A stretch of 64,000 nucleotides of DNA from Gordonia namibiensis NBRC 108229 (GTDB taxonomy: Bacteria; Actinomycetota; Actinomycetes; Mycobacteriales; Mycobacteriaceae). A program made the translations under genes and the position numbers. The notes under the pieces are model-generated. The model was not told the origin of the DNA. It did no database searches and worked only from the letters and a program-made list of their open reading frames with translations. The DNA lies in assembly GCF_000298235.1 (NCBI RefSeq), contig NZ_BAHE01000006.1:1-64000 (forward strand). Direction: 5' to 3'. This document shows positions 1 to 7,455 of the stretch, one piece after another (the stretch's first letter is position 1; each line of letters starts with the position of its first letter).

Positions 1-63
1 CCTCGCCTACTCAACCAGCGGAGGGTTACGGCTCGTCGCAAGCTCCTCGCCTACTCAACCAGC
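1..63. repeat. 19-bp direct repeat, two copies 44 bp apart
   Basis: The 19-base word CCTCGCCTACTCAACCAGC occurs at 1-19 and again at 45-63. The second copy contains the dinB2 stop codon and its last two sense codons. The window begins inside the first copy, so an array may continue upstream. From memory, extragenic repeats carrying GGTTGAGTAGG on the other strand are common in actinobacteria, but I could not check this. Confidence 0.7.
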
Positions 64-1188
64 AGGGGCCTCCTCGTCGGTCACCAGATCGAGGCGGACA
101 CCGAGGAGGCGGACCGGGCGGTCGATGTCGAACTTGGTGAGCAGGTCGGCGACCACGGCTTCGAGCTGGTCGAAGTCGAGGCTCGGCGCGGGGAGTTTTC
201 GAGACTTGGTGCGCGTGTAGAAGGTCGTGGTGCGGACGGTCACCGCGACGCGGAACGGTAGGCGTTCCTCGGCGACGACCTGGTCGAGCAGCTCACGCAG
301 CAGTTCGGCAGCCGCGGTGCGCATCTCGGACGGATCTGCGATGTCGGTGGCGAAGGTCCGCGACTTGGAGTGCGAACGGGCGAGCCACGGTTCGGCGGTG
401 ATCGTCGAGTCGCCGCCGCCCCGGCACAGGACGTACAGCCAATTGCCCTGGTGCGGACCGAAGGTGGCGATCAGGTCGTCGCGTGGTGTCGCGATGAGGT
501 CGTTGACGGTCTCCACACCGTTGGCAGCGAGTTTGGCCGACGTCTTCGGCCCGACGCTCCACAGGTCGCGAGTCGGCCTCTGACCCATCAGGTCCAGCCA
601 GTTGCGGTCATCGAGCAGGAACACGCGTGGCGCGCCGACGCCGTCGTCGGGTGCGGCTCCGGGCGGCCGCTTGGCGAAACCGGTGGCCATCTTCGCGCGC
701 TGCTTGTTGTCGCTGATACCAACGCAGCTGGTCAGACCGCACCGTTCGAGGATCTCGTGCCGTACCCGTTCGGCGAACTCGACGATGGCGGCGTCGTCGT
801 ACGGGTCGACCTCGGCGCCCCGCACGCTGACGCCGAGGTACGCCTCGTCCCAGCCCCACACCTCGACGGGGTGACCGGTTCCGCGCAGCACGTCCATGAC
901 GTCGGCCGAGGCAGCGTCGTACGCTCCCATGTCCAGGGGAAGGTACACCGCATCGGGCAACTTCTTGTATGCGGCACGCAGCGGCATCCCGGCCCGCACG
1001 CCGACATCCCGCGCCTCATAGGACGCGCAGGTCACGACCTTGCGGGCCTCGGTCGGGTCGCCGTTGCCCCCGACGATGACCGGGACACCGACGAGCTCCG
1101 GACTGCGCAGTCGCTCGACCGAGACCTGGAACTGGTCGAGGTCGACGTGCAACAGCCACCGGTAGCGTTGCGAAACCGACGTGGTCAC
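55..1188 (-). CDS. dinB2: DinB2-type Y-family DNA polymerase IV
   Basis: A translesion DNA polymerase of 377 residues, the normal length for the DinB2 subclass. The N-terminal palm has the metal-binding motif HVDLDQF (residues 14-20). Further on are VTCASYEARDVGVRAGMPL and WGWDEAY, both typical of mycobacterial DinB2 (Rv3056-like) rather than DinB1. The residue after the catalytic DLDQF, where most Y-family enzymes have the Phe/Tyr steric gate, is Gln21 (codon CAG). Mycobacterial DinB2 has Leu there and can use ribonucleotides; whether Gln has the same effect is inference. No C-terminal beta-clamp motif is obvious. The gene stands alone and its stop lies in a direct repeat. Confidence 0.9.
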   Translation of the reverse strand: MTTSVSQRYRWLLHVDLDQFQVSVERLRSPELVGVPVIVGGNGDPTEARKVVTCASYEARDVGVRAGMPLRAAYKKLPDAVYLPLDMGAYDAASADVMDVLRGTGHPVEVWGWDEAYLGVSVRGAEVDPYDDAAIVEFAERVRHEILERCGLTSCVGISDNKQRAKMATGFAKRPPGAAPDDGVGAPRVFLLDDRNWLDLMGQRPTRDLWSVGPKTSAKLAANGVETVNDLIATPRDDLIATFGPHQGNWLYVLCRGGGDSTITAEPWLARSHSKSRTFATDIADPSEMRTAAAELLRELLDQVVAEERLPFRVAVTVRTTTFYTRTKSRKLPAPSLDFDQLEAVVADLLTKFDIDRPVRLLGVRLDLVTDEEAPAG

Positions 1189-1241
1189 CCCGCCAGGGTA
1201 ACCACGGACCGGCGCTCAGACGGTGCGGTCAGACGGCGGCG

Positions 1242-1979
1242 TCAGCCGACGATACGGGCGTCGACCTCGCCGAGTCCAACGCTTCGGCACGACGAACGCA
1301 GCGAATGCGGGTTGTACCGCAGCACCGACAATCCGCGCTGGGTCTCCGTCGACCAGCCGGCGAATGACGCACTGGCCTCACAGATGTACCCGGTCAGCTC
1401 CGTGGTCGACGCCTCATCGAAAGCGGCCACCGCGTGGACGAGCACCTTCTCGAGCAGCGCCCGGTCGCGGTGCAGCGGCGGCGGCACGAGATTCAGTGAC
1501 GGAGAAGCGGTTCCGCAGTTCGTCGGATCGGTCAGCGCATGCACCGCGACGAGCAGGAAGGCCAGCGAGACGATCGCTCGCGAGGCGGGATCCCCGAGGC
1601 GACCCGGATGCGACTGGATGATGTGGCACACCTGCACCGGGCGCGGCGGGGTGACGCCGACAGCCTCGGCCCGGCTGGGCTCGAGGAGCCCCAGCGCGGC
1701 CAGGGCTTCTTTATGTGCAGACGAGATGGATTCGGCGGCAAGCGCATCCGCATGCATCCGCCGCAACTGGGAGACGATCGCCTGGTGGCGTCGCGCCGCG
1801 TCGTCGATCTCCCGGACCAGATGTTCGGTCAGTCCGAAAGTGGACGAGTAATGGGTCAGCGCCTGATATCCGGCCAACACGATGTGCCGCTCGATGGCGA
1901 TGGCTTCGGCGATTGCCGACGGTTCGAGAAATTTTCTGGTGCTGCGCTTGGATGCGCGCGCCGAGAGAGTACTGGTCAA
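1242..1979 (-). CDS. Hypothetical protein, 245 aa
   Basis: I do not recognise a family. The chosen start is a TTG at 1979, because GGAGGG (1990-1985) lies five bases upstream; the frame stays open to 2099, so a longer N-terminus cannot be excluded. The protein begins with a basic Ser/Arg-rich stretch, continues with a mostly helical region (AIAEAIAIERHIVLAGYQAL), has a hydrophobic segment SLAFLLVAVHAL near the middle and ends VGLGEVDARIVG. It is transcribed away from the membrane protein at 2240, with about 260 bp between their starts. Codon use matches the neighbours, which supports a real gene, but its function is unknown. Confidence 0.5.
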   Translation of the reverse strand: MTSTLSARASKRSTRKFLEPSAIAEAIAIERHIVLAGYQALTHYSSTFGLTEHLVREIDDAARRHQAIVSQLRRMHADALAAESISSAHKEALAALGLLEPSRAEAVGVTPPRPVQVCHIIQSHPGRLGDPASRAIVSLAFLLVAVHALTDPTNCGTASPSLNLVPPPLHRDRALLEKVLVHAVAAFDEASTTELTGYICEASASFAGWSTETQRGLSVLRYNPHSLRSSCRSVGLGEVDARIVG

Positions 1980-2239
1980 CTGAGCCCTCCACACACGTAG
2001 ACCGCAAATGCTCCGGTGTGGAATCTGCCCACCCCGGTGTTGACCCCCTACGCTTCGAGCACCCCCTTCGATGCCGTTAACGAAGCGCACGATCACCATA
2101 GCTTGAATTACGGAAAAGTGTGAGTCGATCGACTGAAGGCCGGAAAAGGTGTCGCAGACAATCCGCGACGGAAGACCCTTCCCTTCGCGCGGCGGACGGG
2201 TTTCACTCGATGCAGAGGGCTTCGACGGAGGGACTCTTC

Positions 2240-2800
2240 ATGCTGCGCTTCCTCTCCCGCGAGTTGCACAGCTGGCGGCTCATGCACGCCTCGTCGAACC
2301 GGCTCGTCAGACCGACGGACCGGGTGGAATCACTGGTGCTCGTGGCGCTGCTCGTTTCTGCGCTGGCGGGCGTACTCGTAGCCCTGACCATCGGCGGCAA
2401 CACCTACGCCGCGCACAAAGCGGTCGCGGAGGTTCAGGGTCCGCGACACTCGGTGAGTGCGACCGTCATCGCGACACCGCGGCAGGACGACGATCCGACG
2501 GTCGTCGCGTGGCGGCGGCCCGACGGCGCCCGCCTGACCGCGGAGGTGGACACCGAGCGGCACGACCGCGTGGGCCGGGTCCGCATCATCTGGCTCGACG
2601 ACGAACAGCACGTCGCGGACCCGCCGGTCACCCACACCGACGCCGTTGTCGAAGGTGTCATGGCCGGACTAGGCGTCGTGATGCTGACCGCGATGGGCTG
2701 GTGGGGGCTGGTCCTGCTCGTCCGCGCAGCCGCCGACCGGCACCGGATGCGGCGGTGGGAGGCCGAGTGGCGCGAGCTCGACATCGACAGCCACCGGTGA
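2240..2800 (+). CDS. Rv1733c-like two-helix membrane protein
   Basis: A 186-residue conserved transmembrane protein. Two hydrophobic segments, at about 35-57 (LVLVALLVSALAGVLVALTI) and 138-163 (GVMAGLGVVMLTAMGWWGLV), flank a roughly 75-residue extracytoplasmic region. The tail is short, basic and cytoplasmic. This layout resembles the Rv1733c family of mycobacterial membrane proteins, whose function is unknown. The ATG at 2240 is preferred because GGAGGG (2227-2232) lies seven bases upstream; the in-frame codon at 2120 has no such site. It converges on the PadR-like regulator 20 bp downstream. Confidence 0.7.
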   Translation: MLRFLSRELHSWRLMHASSNRLVRPTDRVESLVLVALLVSALAGVLVALTIGGNTYAAHKAVAEVQGPRHSVSATVIATPRQDDDPTVVAWRRPDGARLTAEVDTERHDRVGRVRIIWLDDEQHVADPPVTHTDAVVEGVMAGLGVVMLTAMGWWGLVLLVRAAADRHRMRRWEAEWRELDIDSHR

Positions 2801-2820
2801 GATCCCCCGGAACCTCCTGC

Positions 2821-3204
2821 TCAGCTGTCCTCGGCGTCCTCGAGGTCCCGCGTCGACAACCAGGCCTGCGAGTCGTCGATGCCGACGTGCGGCGGCAGCG
2901 GAGGTAGGCGGGTCCCGAACACCTCGTGCGTGAGTTTGCTCAAGGCCCGACATTCCTGCGCCCAGGACATCCGGCCGGCCGGGGTGGTCTCGTAGGTCCG
3001 ACGCCCCGGATACCCCGCCGGCGCCTCACAGATGCCGACGAGCCCGCGCCCGACGAGTTCGTCGAGAACCGTTTTGAGCTCGCCCGGTTGGAGGCGATAG
3101 CCGCGGCGCTGGAGTTCGTCGAGTATCAGATGGTCTGACGCGTGCTCGTTCAGACCGATACCCAGGATGTGGACACGAATGGCGGCGCGCTCAACAGCTC
3201 TCAT
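2821..3204 (-). CDS. PadR-like winged-helix transcriptional regulator
   Basis: A 127-residue protein. Its first 80 residues look like a PadR-type winged helix: helices around HILGIGLNEHASDHLILDEL, a recognition region RLQPGELKTVLDELVGRGLV and a wing ending TYETTPAGR. PadR proteins are DNA-binding repressors that dimerise through a C-terminal helix; here that part is short and ends in an acidic tail. I chose the ATG at 3204 because GGGAGGA lies just upstream; another in-frame ATG at 3222 would place that site inside the coding region. The ligand and target are unknown. PEP synthase lies downstream on the same strand, with the convergent membrane gene on the other side. Confidence 0.65.
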   Translation of the reverse strand: MRAVERAAIRVHILGIGLNEHASDHLILDELQRRGYRLQPGELKTVLDELVGRGLVGICEAPAGYPGRRTYETTPAGRMSWAQECRALSKLTHEVFGTRLPPLPPHVGIDDSQAWLSTRDLEDAEDS

Positions 3205-3359
3205 CTGCCATCCTCCCTTCACTCAGGAGACCGCCGCGCGGGGCAGACGAGATCGGGCACGTCGGCCTGCTCACGCGCCGGTGAGATCCACGATCCTCTT
3301 CACGACCCCCGGATAACAGGGTCGCAATGCCCAGAACTGCGGGAACGACCCGCCGAGGC

Positions 3360-5654
3360 TTACCGTCCGGGTCGGTCGAGGACGGCCTCGACGAGCAGTC
3401 GCTGCTCCGCGCGGGCGACGTGTACACGGGTGGTCGCGATGGCGTCGGGATTGACCGACACCGAGGTGATCCCCATCCGCACGAGGCGTTCGGCGAAGTC
3501 GGGGTCGGTCGACGGCGCCTGCCCGCACAGCGACGAGGTGATCCCGCATCGGCGGGCGGTGGAGATGATCGTCGCGATCGCGTCGAGGACGGCCGGGTCG
3601 CTGCCGTCGAACAGTTCGGCACACGATTCGGAGTCGCGGTCGACGCCGAGGATCAGCTGGGTGAGGTCGTTGCTGCCGATGGACACCCCGTCGATGCCGG
3701 CCTCGACGTATTGAGGGAGCCAGTACATCACCGACGGCACCTCGGCCATCACCCAGCGATGCAGGCCGCGCTGGCGGCCGAGCGGACTCTCGTCGATGAG
3801 TTCCAGGCAGCGTTCGAGTTCCCAGCGGGTCCGGACGAACGGCAGCATCACATGCAGATTGGGGTGCCTCTCCCGGGCCCGCGCGAGGGCAGTGAGTTCG
3901 AGCCGGAATACCTCGGGTTCGGACACATAGCGGTAGCAGCCGCGGAAGCCGATCATCGGGTTGCGTTCCTCGGGTTCGAACTCCGCTCCGCCCTCGAGTC
4001 CGCGGAACTCGTTGGTGCGCAGATCGGTTGTGCGGTACACCACCGGCCGGGTGCCGAACGGTCCCGCGATGCGTCCCAGGGCGTCCGCCATGGCCGAGAC
4101 GGCCGCCTCGGTCTCGCCGGCGGCGATGACCGCGCGCGGGTGACGCCCCGACAACGCCTCGGTGAGCATGAACTCGGCACGGAGCAGGCCCACACCGTCG
4201 ACGTCGGTCGCGCCGACCTCTGCGGCGTGCTCGGGCGACCCGAGGTTGACGTAGACCTTTGTCGCCGTCACCACGGCCGGTTGCCCCTGGGTCGGGGATG
4301 ATGCCGGGGCCTCGGAGACCGTGGCCCGCTGCGGTGCCACCCGACCGGACCGGACCTCACCGGAGCCACCGTCGACCGTGACCACCGAGCCGGCCGTGAG
4401 AACCTTGGTGCCCGTTCGGGTTCCGACGATGCACGGGACCCCGACCTCGCGGGCGACGATCGCCGCGTGGCAGGTGATGCCGCCGCGGTCGGTGACCACG
4501 GCCGAGGCGCGGCGGATGGTCGGCAGCCAGTCGGGGTCGGTCATCGGCGCGACGAGCACCTCGCCGTCGACGAGTTCGTGTCCGTCGCGCGGGGAATGCA
4601 GTACGCGGACCTCGCCGCTCGCGATGCCCGGGGCAGCGGCGAGACCGCGCACCAGGACCGGCTTCGGCGACTCGTCCGTGGCGGTGTCCACGCCGGTGGT
4701 GATCGGCCGGGACTGGACGATCCAGATCCGGTGCTGCGGATCGATGGCCCACTCCATGTCCTGCGGGCGCGCATAGTGACGTTCGGCCCGCAATGCCATC
4801 CGCGCGATCGTCTGGACGGTCGTGGTGTCGATGACCGGAGTCGTCCTCCCCGGCGCCACCGGCTCGCGGCGGTCGTGACCGTCGCTGCCCCGCACGATCC
4901 GGAACTCCTGGTTACCCATGCTGGTCTCGAGCACCGAACAGTCCGACCTCGCCACCAGGAAGGTGTCGGGGGTGACCGCGCCGGACACCACCGCCTCGCC
5001 GAGTCCTTCGACAGCCTCGACGACGAGATGGTCGAGGTCGCCGGTGACGGGATCGGCGGTGAAGACGATCCCGGCGACCTCCGACGCCACCATCTTCTGC
5101 ACCACCACCGCCATGAGCGGATCCGAGGACAGCCCCTTCTCGGCGCGATAGGAGACGACCCGCGGCGAGAACAGCGACGCCCAGCACCGCACGATCGCGC
5201 TCAGGAGTTCCTCGGCTGAACCGACATTGGTGAACGACGCGTTCATGCCCGCGAACGATGCGTCCTTGCCGTCCTCGCCGACCGCCGACGACCGCACCGC
5301 CACGTTGGCGCCGGGCCCATCGGAATCGGTGTCGAGGTTCCGGTATGCGGCCAGCACCTCGTCGACGACCCGCGGGGTGATGCCGACTTTCATGACCATC
5401 TCGGCCATCCGGTGGCTCAGGTCGGCGAGCCGGGCATCGTCGCCGACCGCCGACAGGGCCTCGCGGTGGGTGGCGACCAGGTCGTCGTACACCCCGCCGT
5501 CGCGCATCGACTCCGCGAACGCGTCGGCGGTCAGCGCGAAGCCATCGGGTACCGGCAGTCCGGCCGTGCCGAGTTCGCCCAGGTTCGCGGCTTTGCCGCC
5601 GACCATCATCACCTGCTCGAGTCCCACCTCGGCGAAGGTCAGTACGTGCCTCAT
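3360..5654 (-). CDS. ppsA: Phosphoenolpyruvate synthase (pyruvate, water dikinase)
   Basis: Makes phosphoenolpyruvate from pyruvate and ATP for gluconeogenesis. At 764 residues it is close to the usual length of about 790. The order of parts is standard: an N-terminal ATP-binding domain beginning GGKAANLGELGTAGLPVPDGF, then a swivelling domain with the phosphohistidine motif GGITCHAAIVAR (His at about 396), then a C-terminal PEP-binding barrel with the catalytic Cys in SLCGQAPS (about residue 710). The start at 5654 (MRHVLTFAEVG) fits the family; the frame stays open upstream but that part is not conserved. It lies alone on its strand and is divergent from the hypothetical gene at 5804. Confidence 0.92.
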   Translation of the reverse strand: MRHVLTFAEVGLEQVMMVGGKAANLGELGTAGLPVPDGFALTADAFAESMRDGGVYDDLVATHREALSAVGDDARLADLSHRMAEMVMKVGITPRVVDEVLAAYRNLDTDSDGPGANVAVRSSAVGEDGKDASFAGMNASFTNVGSAEELLSAIVRCWASLFSPRVVSYRAEKGLSSDPLMAVVVQKMVASEVAGIVFTADPVTGDLDHLVVEAVEGLGEAVVSGAVTPDTFLVARSDCSVLETSMGNQEFRIVRGSDGHDRREPVAPGRTTPVIDTTTVQTIARMALRAERHYARPQDMEWAIDPQHRIWIVQSRPITTGVDTATDESPKPVLVRGLAAAPGIASGEVRVLHSPRDGHELVDGEVLVAPMTDPDWLPTIRRASAVVTDRGGITCHAAIVAREVGVPCIVGTRTGTKVLTAGSVVTVDGGSGEVRSGRVAPQRATVSEAPASSPTQGQPAVVTATKVYVNLGSPEHAAEVGATDVDGVGLLRAEFMLTEALSGRHPRAVIAAGETEAAVSAMADALGRIAGPFGTRPVVYRTTDLRTNEFRGLEGGAEFEPEERNPMIGFRGCYRYVSEPEVFRLELTALARARERHPNLHVMLPFVRTRWELERCLELIDESPLGRQRGLHRWVMAEVPSVMYWLPQYVEAGIDGVSIGSNDLTQLILGVDRDSESCAELFDGSDPAVLDAIATIISTARRCGITSSLCGQAPSTDPDFAERLVRMGITSVSVNPDAIATTRVHVARAEQRLLVEAVLDRPGR

Positions 5655-5803
5655 ACGCTCACGATTCTCTTCTCGCGGCGCGAGCCCTAGTGACCAACGG
5701 CGATGACCGTGATGACCAAGGTCTCTTCGTCGTGGTGCGTTCGTGGCGTCGAATGGCTGTGTCGGGTCCCCGCGGAGACGTCGACGAGAAAACGGTGCAG
5801 AAG

Positions 5804-6349
5804 ATGTCCACCCCACAACCGCTCCCGTGGCCGCAGGCGTTCGCCGCCTTCGGACGATGCCTGGTGGACGTCGCGAGAGCGCTACGGCAGCGGCGACTGC
5901 ATCAGCCGTCGGCGAGCCTCGGTCGCGTCATCGCCTTCGCCGACGGAACACGGGCCACCGTCTACCGGGAGACCGTCCGCAGCAACGGCCCGGTCACCGA
6001 ACCGGTCAGCCTCATCGTCGCGTTTCGATTGCGCTGGGTGGGTGGCAACCGGCTCGCGCATCGACTGTTCCGGCTCGAAAGTGCCTGCAACACCGTCCTG
6101 TTCGCCGGTTTCGACGGATTCGTGTCGAAGCTGTGGATGACGGCCGACGCCCACCACGTGTACCGGGGCATCTACGAGTGGGACGGCTACGACAGCGCGG
6201 TCGACTACGTGCGGGCCCTCTGGTGGCCGCTCATGGTCGTGAGCCGACGGGACTCCATCCGCTTTCACGTCGTCGGCGCCAGCACGCGGGAGTTGCTGTT
6301 GGACGGTGCGCACGGCGGACCAGACGGATCGTGGTGGCGACCCGTCTGA
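5804..6349 (+). CDS. Hypothetical protein, 181 aa
   Basis: I do not recognise the family. From the ATG at 5804 it encodes 181 residues, rich in aromatics and with no clear signal peptide. Visible stretches include VIAFADGTRATVYRET, VAFRLRWVGGNRLAHRLFR, FAGFDGFVSKLWMTADAHH and RGIYEWDGYDSAVDYVRALW. These suggest a small beta-rich fold, possibly like the heme- or ligand-binding beta-barrels, but that is a guess. The start is uncertain: the frame is open back to 5690 and there is no strong ribosome site. It is convergent with the universal stress gene, with a 93-bp gap. Confidence 0.6.
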   Translation: MSTPQPLPWPQAFAAFGRCLVDVARALRQRRLHQPSASLGRVIAFADGTRATVYRETVRSNGPVTEPVSLIVAFRLRWVGGNRLAHRLFRLESACNTVLFAGFDGFVSKLWMTADAHHVYRGIYEWDGYDSAVDYVRALWWPLMVVSRRDSIRFHVVGASTRELLLDGAHGGPDGSWWRPV

Positions 6350-6442
6350 TCCGACCCTGGCTCACCGATCGTCGTCAACGATCTGTCGGGCCCGACCCCC
6401 CGCCAGACCACGATGCGCTCCGGCTTCACCACGGTCTCCGCG

Positions 6443-7318
6443 TCACGGGGCGGTGTGGGTGACCATCACCGGGCACCGCGCGACCTGCAGGACCGCCCGG
6501 CTGGTCGATCCCAGCAGGAGACCGCGGATTCCGCCGCGGCCACGCGTGCCCACGACGACCAGCTGGGCGGTCTCCGCGGCATCGACGAGAGCATCTGCGG
6601 GCGAACCGATCTCGACACGGCGTTCGATCTTGACGTCCGGATAATCCTCCGGATAGCCGGCGAGTTGTTCGCCCAGCAACTCCTCCCCCTCATCCCGGAG
6701 CTGGCGGATGATCTGGTGCTGGTCACCGTAGAACGCGGTGCCGGAGAACCCGCCGAACGTGTGCACCGCGAGCAGAGACGTCTGCAGCAGGTCGGCCTGC
6801 CGGAAGGCGTGGCCGATCGCGGCGGTGGAGGTCGGTGAACCGTCGACGCCGACGACCACCGGCCCGGCGGTGGGTGATGGGCCGCCCACGACTACGACCG
6901 GACATTCGGCATGGATCGCCGCGTCGTTGCTCACGGAGCCGAGCAGCAGCCCACGGACGCCGCCGACGCCGCGACGGCCCACGACCAGGAGGTGCGCCTG
7001 GCCGGATGCGTGTCGGAGCGCGAGCAACGGTGAACCGCCGACCACCTTGCCATCGACCGGCACGTCGGGGGCAGTCTCCTTCGCCACCGCCGTCCCGGAC
7101 TCCACCGCGCGCCGGGCATCGGACTGCATCGCCTCGATGACGACATCCGACGTCATCATCGCGGTCGGCGCGTACGCCCCCGGGATGATGCCGACCGCGG
7201 ACAGCACACGCAGCGGACGCTTCTCGCGGGAGGCGGCCGCCGCAGCCCAGCGGACGGCCATCAGTGCACAGTCGGAGCCGTCGACTCCGACGACGATCGG
7301 TGCGGTCGAATCGGTCAT
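6443..7318 (-). CDS. Tandem universal stress protein (two UspA domains)
   Basis: A 291-residue cytoplasmic stress protein made of two UspA folds, at about 5-145 and 152-290. Each carries the ATP-binding signature G-x2-G-x9-G-S/T: GRRGVGGVRGLLLGS in the first and GTRGRGGIRGLLLGS in the second. Both domains start with the VVGVDGS strand-loop. Tandem ATP-binding Usp proteins of this type are common in mycobacteria, several under hypoxia control by DosR. Upstream, two copies of GACCTTCGNNTC lie 21 bp apart (7398-7430), which may be regulatory. It follows the Hsp70-like gene on the same strand with 137 bp between, so it probably has its own promoter. Confidence 0.93.
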   Translation of the reverse strand: MTDSTAPIVVGVDGSDCALMAVRWAAAAASREKRPLRVLSAVGIIPGAYAPTAMMTSDVVIEAMQSDARRAVESGTAVAKETAPDVPVDGKVVGGSPLLALRHASGQAHLLVVGRRGVGGVRGLLLGSVSNDAAIHAECPVVVVGGPSPTAGPVVVGVDGSPTSTAAIGHAFRQADLLQTSLLAVHTFGGFSGTAFYGDQHQIIRQLRDEGEELLGEQLAGYPEDYPDVKIERRVEIGSPADALVDAAETAQLVVVGTRGRGGIRGLLLGSTSRAVLQVARCPVMVTHTAP

Positions 7319-7397
7319 GGTGAACTCCTTCGTACGGCGGCGACGCCAACACCTCCGGCACCTCCCATCGTCGTCGCGGAGCCCGCGTCGAACGTGA

Positions 7398-7430
7398 GTC
7401 GAAGGTCATCGCGGCCGATCCGAAGGTCCC
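7398..7430 (-). promoter_or_regulatory. Paired direct repeat upstream of the universal stress gene
   Basis: On the minus strand the word GACCTTCGNNTC occurs twice with a start-to-start spacing of 21 bp, two helical turns. The copies read GACCTTCGGATC and GACCTTCGACTC. They lie about 80-110 bp upstream of the stress-protein start. The first copy extends to GGGACCTTCG, which resembles the left half of a DosR box, but the right half does not match. This is a weak regulatory prediction. Confidence 0.35.
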
Positions 7431-7455
7431 GCCGCCGTGAGAGTCCGGGGCGCCG

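Noticed and set aside
7418-7431. A true DosR box before the universal stress gene
   Set aside because: Only the left half resembles the DosR consensus; the right half lacks the matching inverted sequence.
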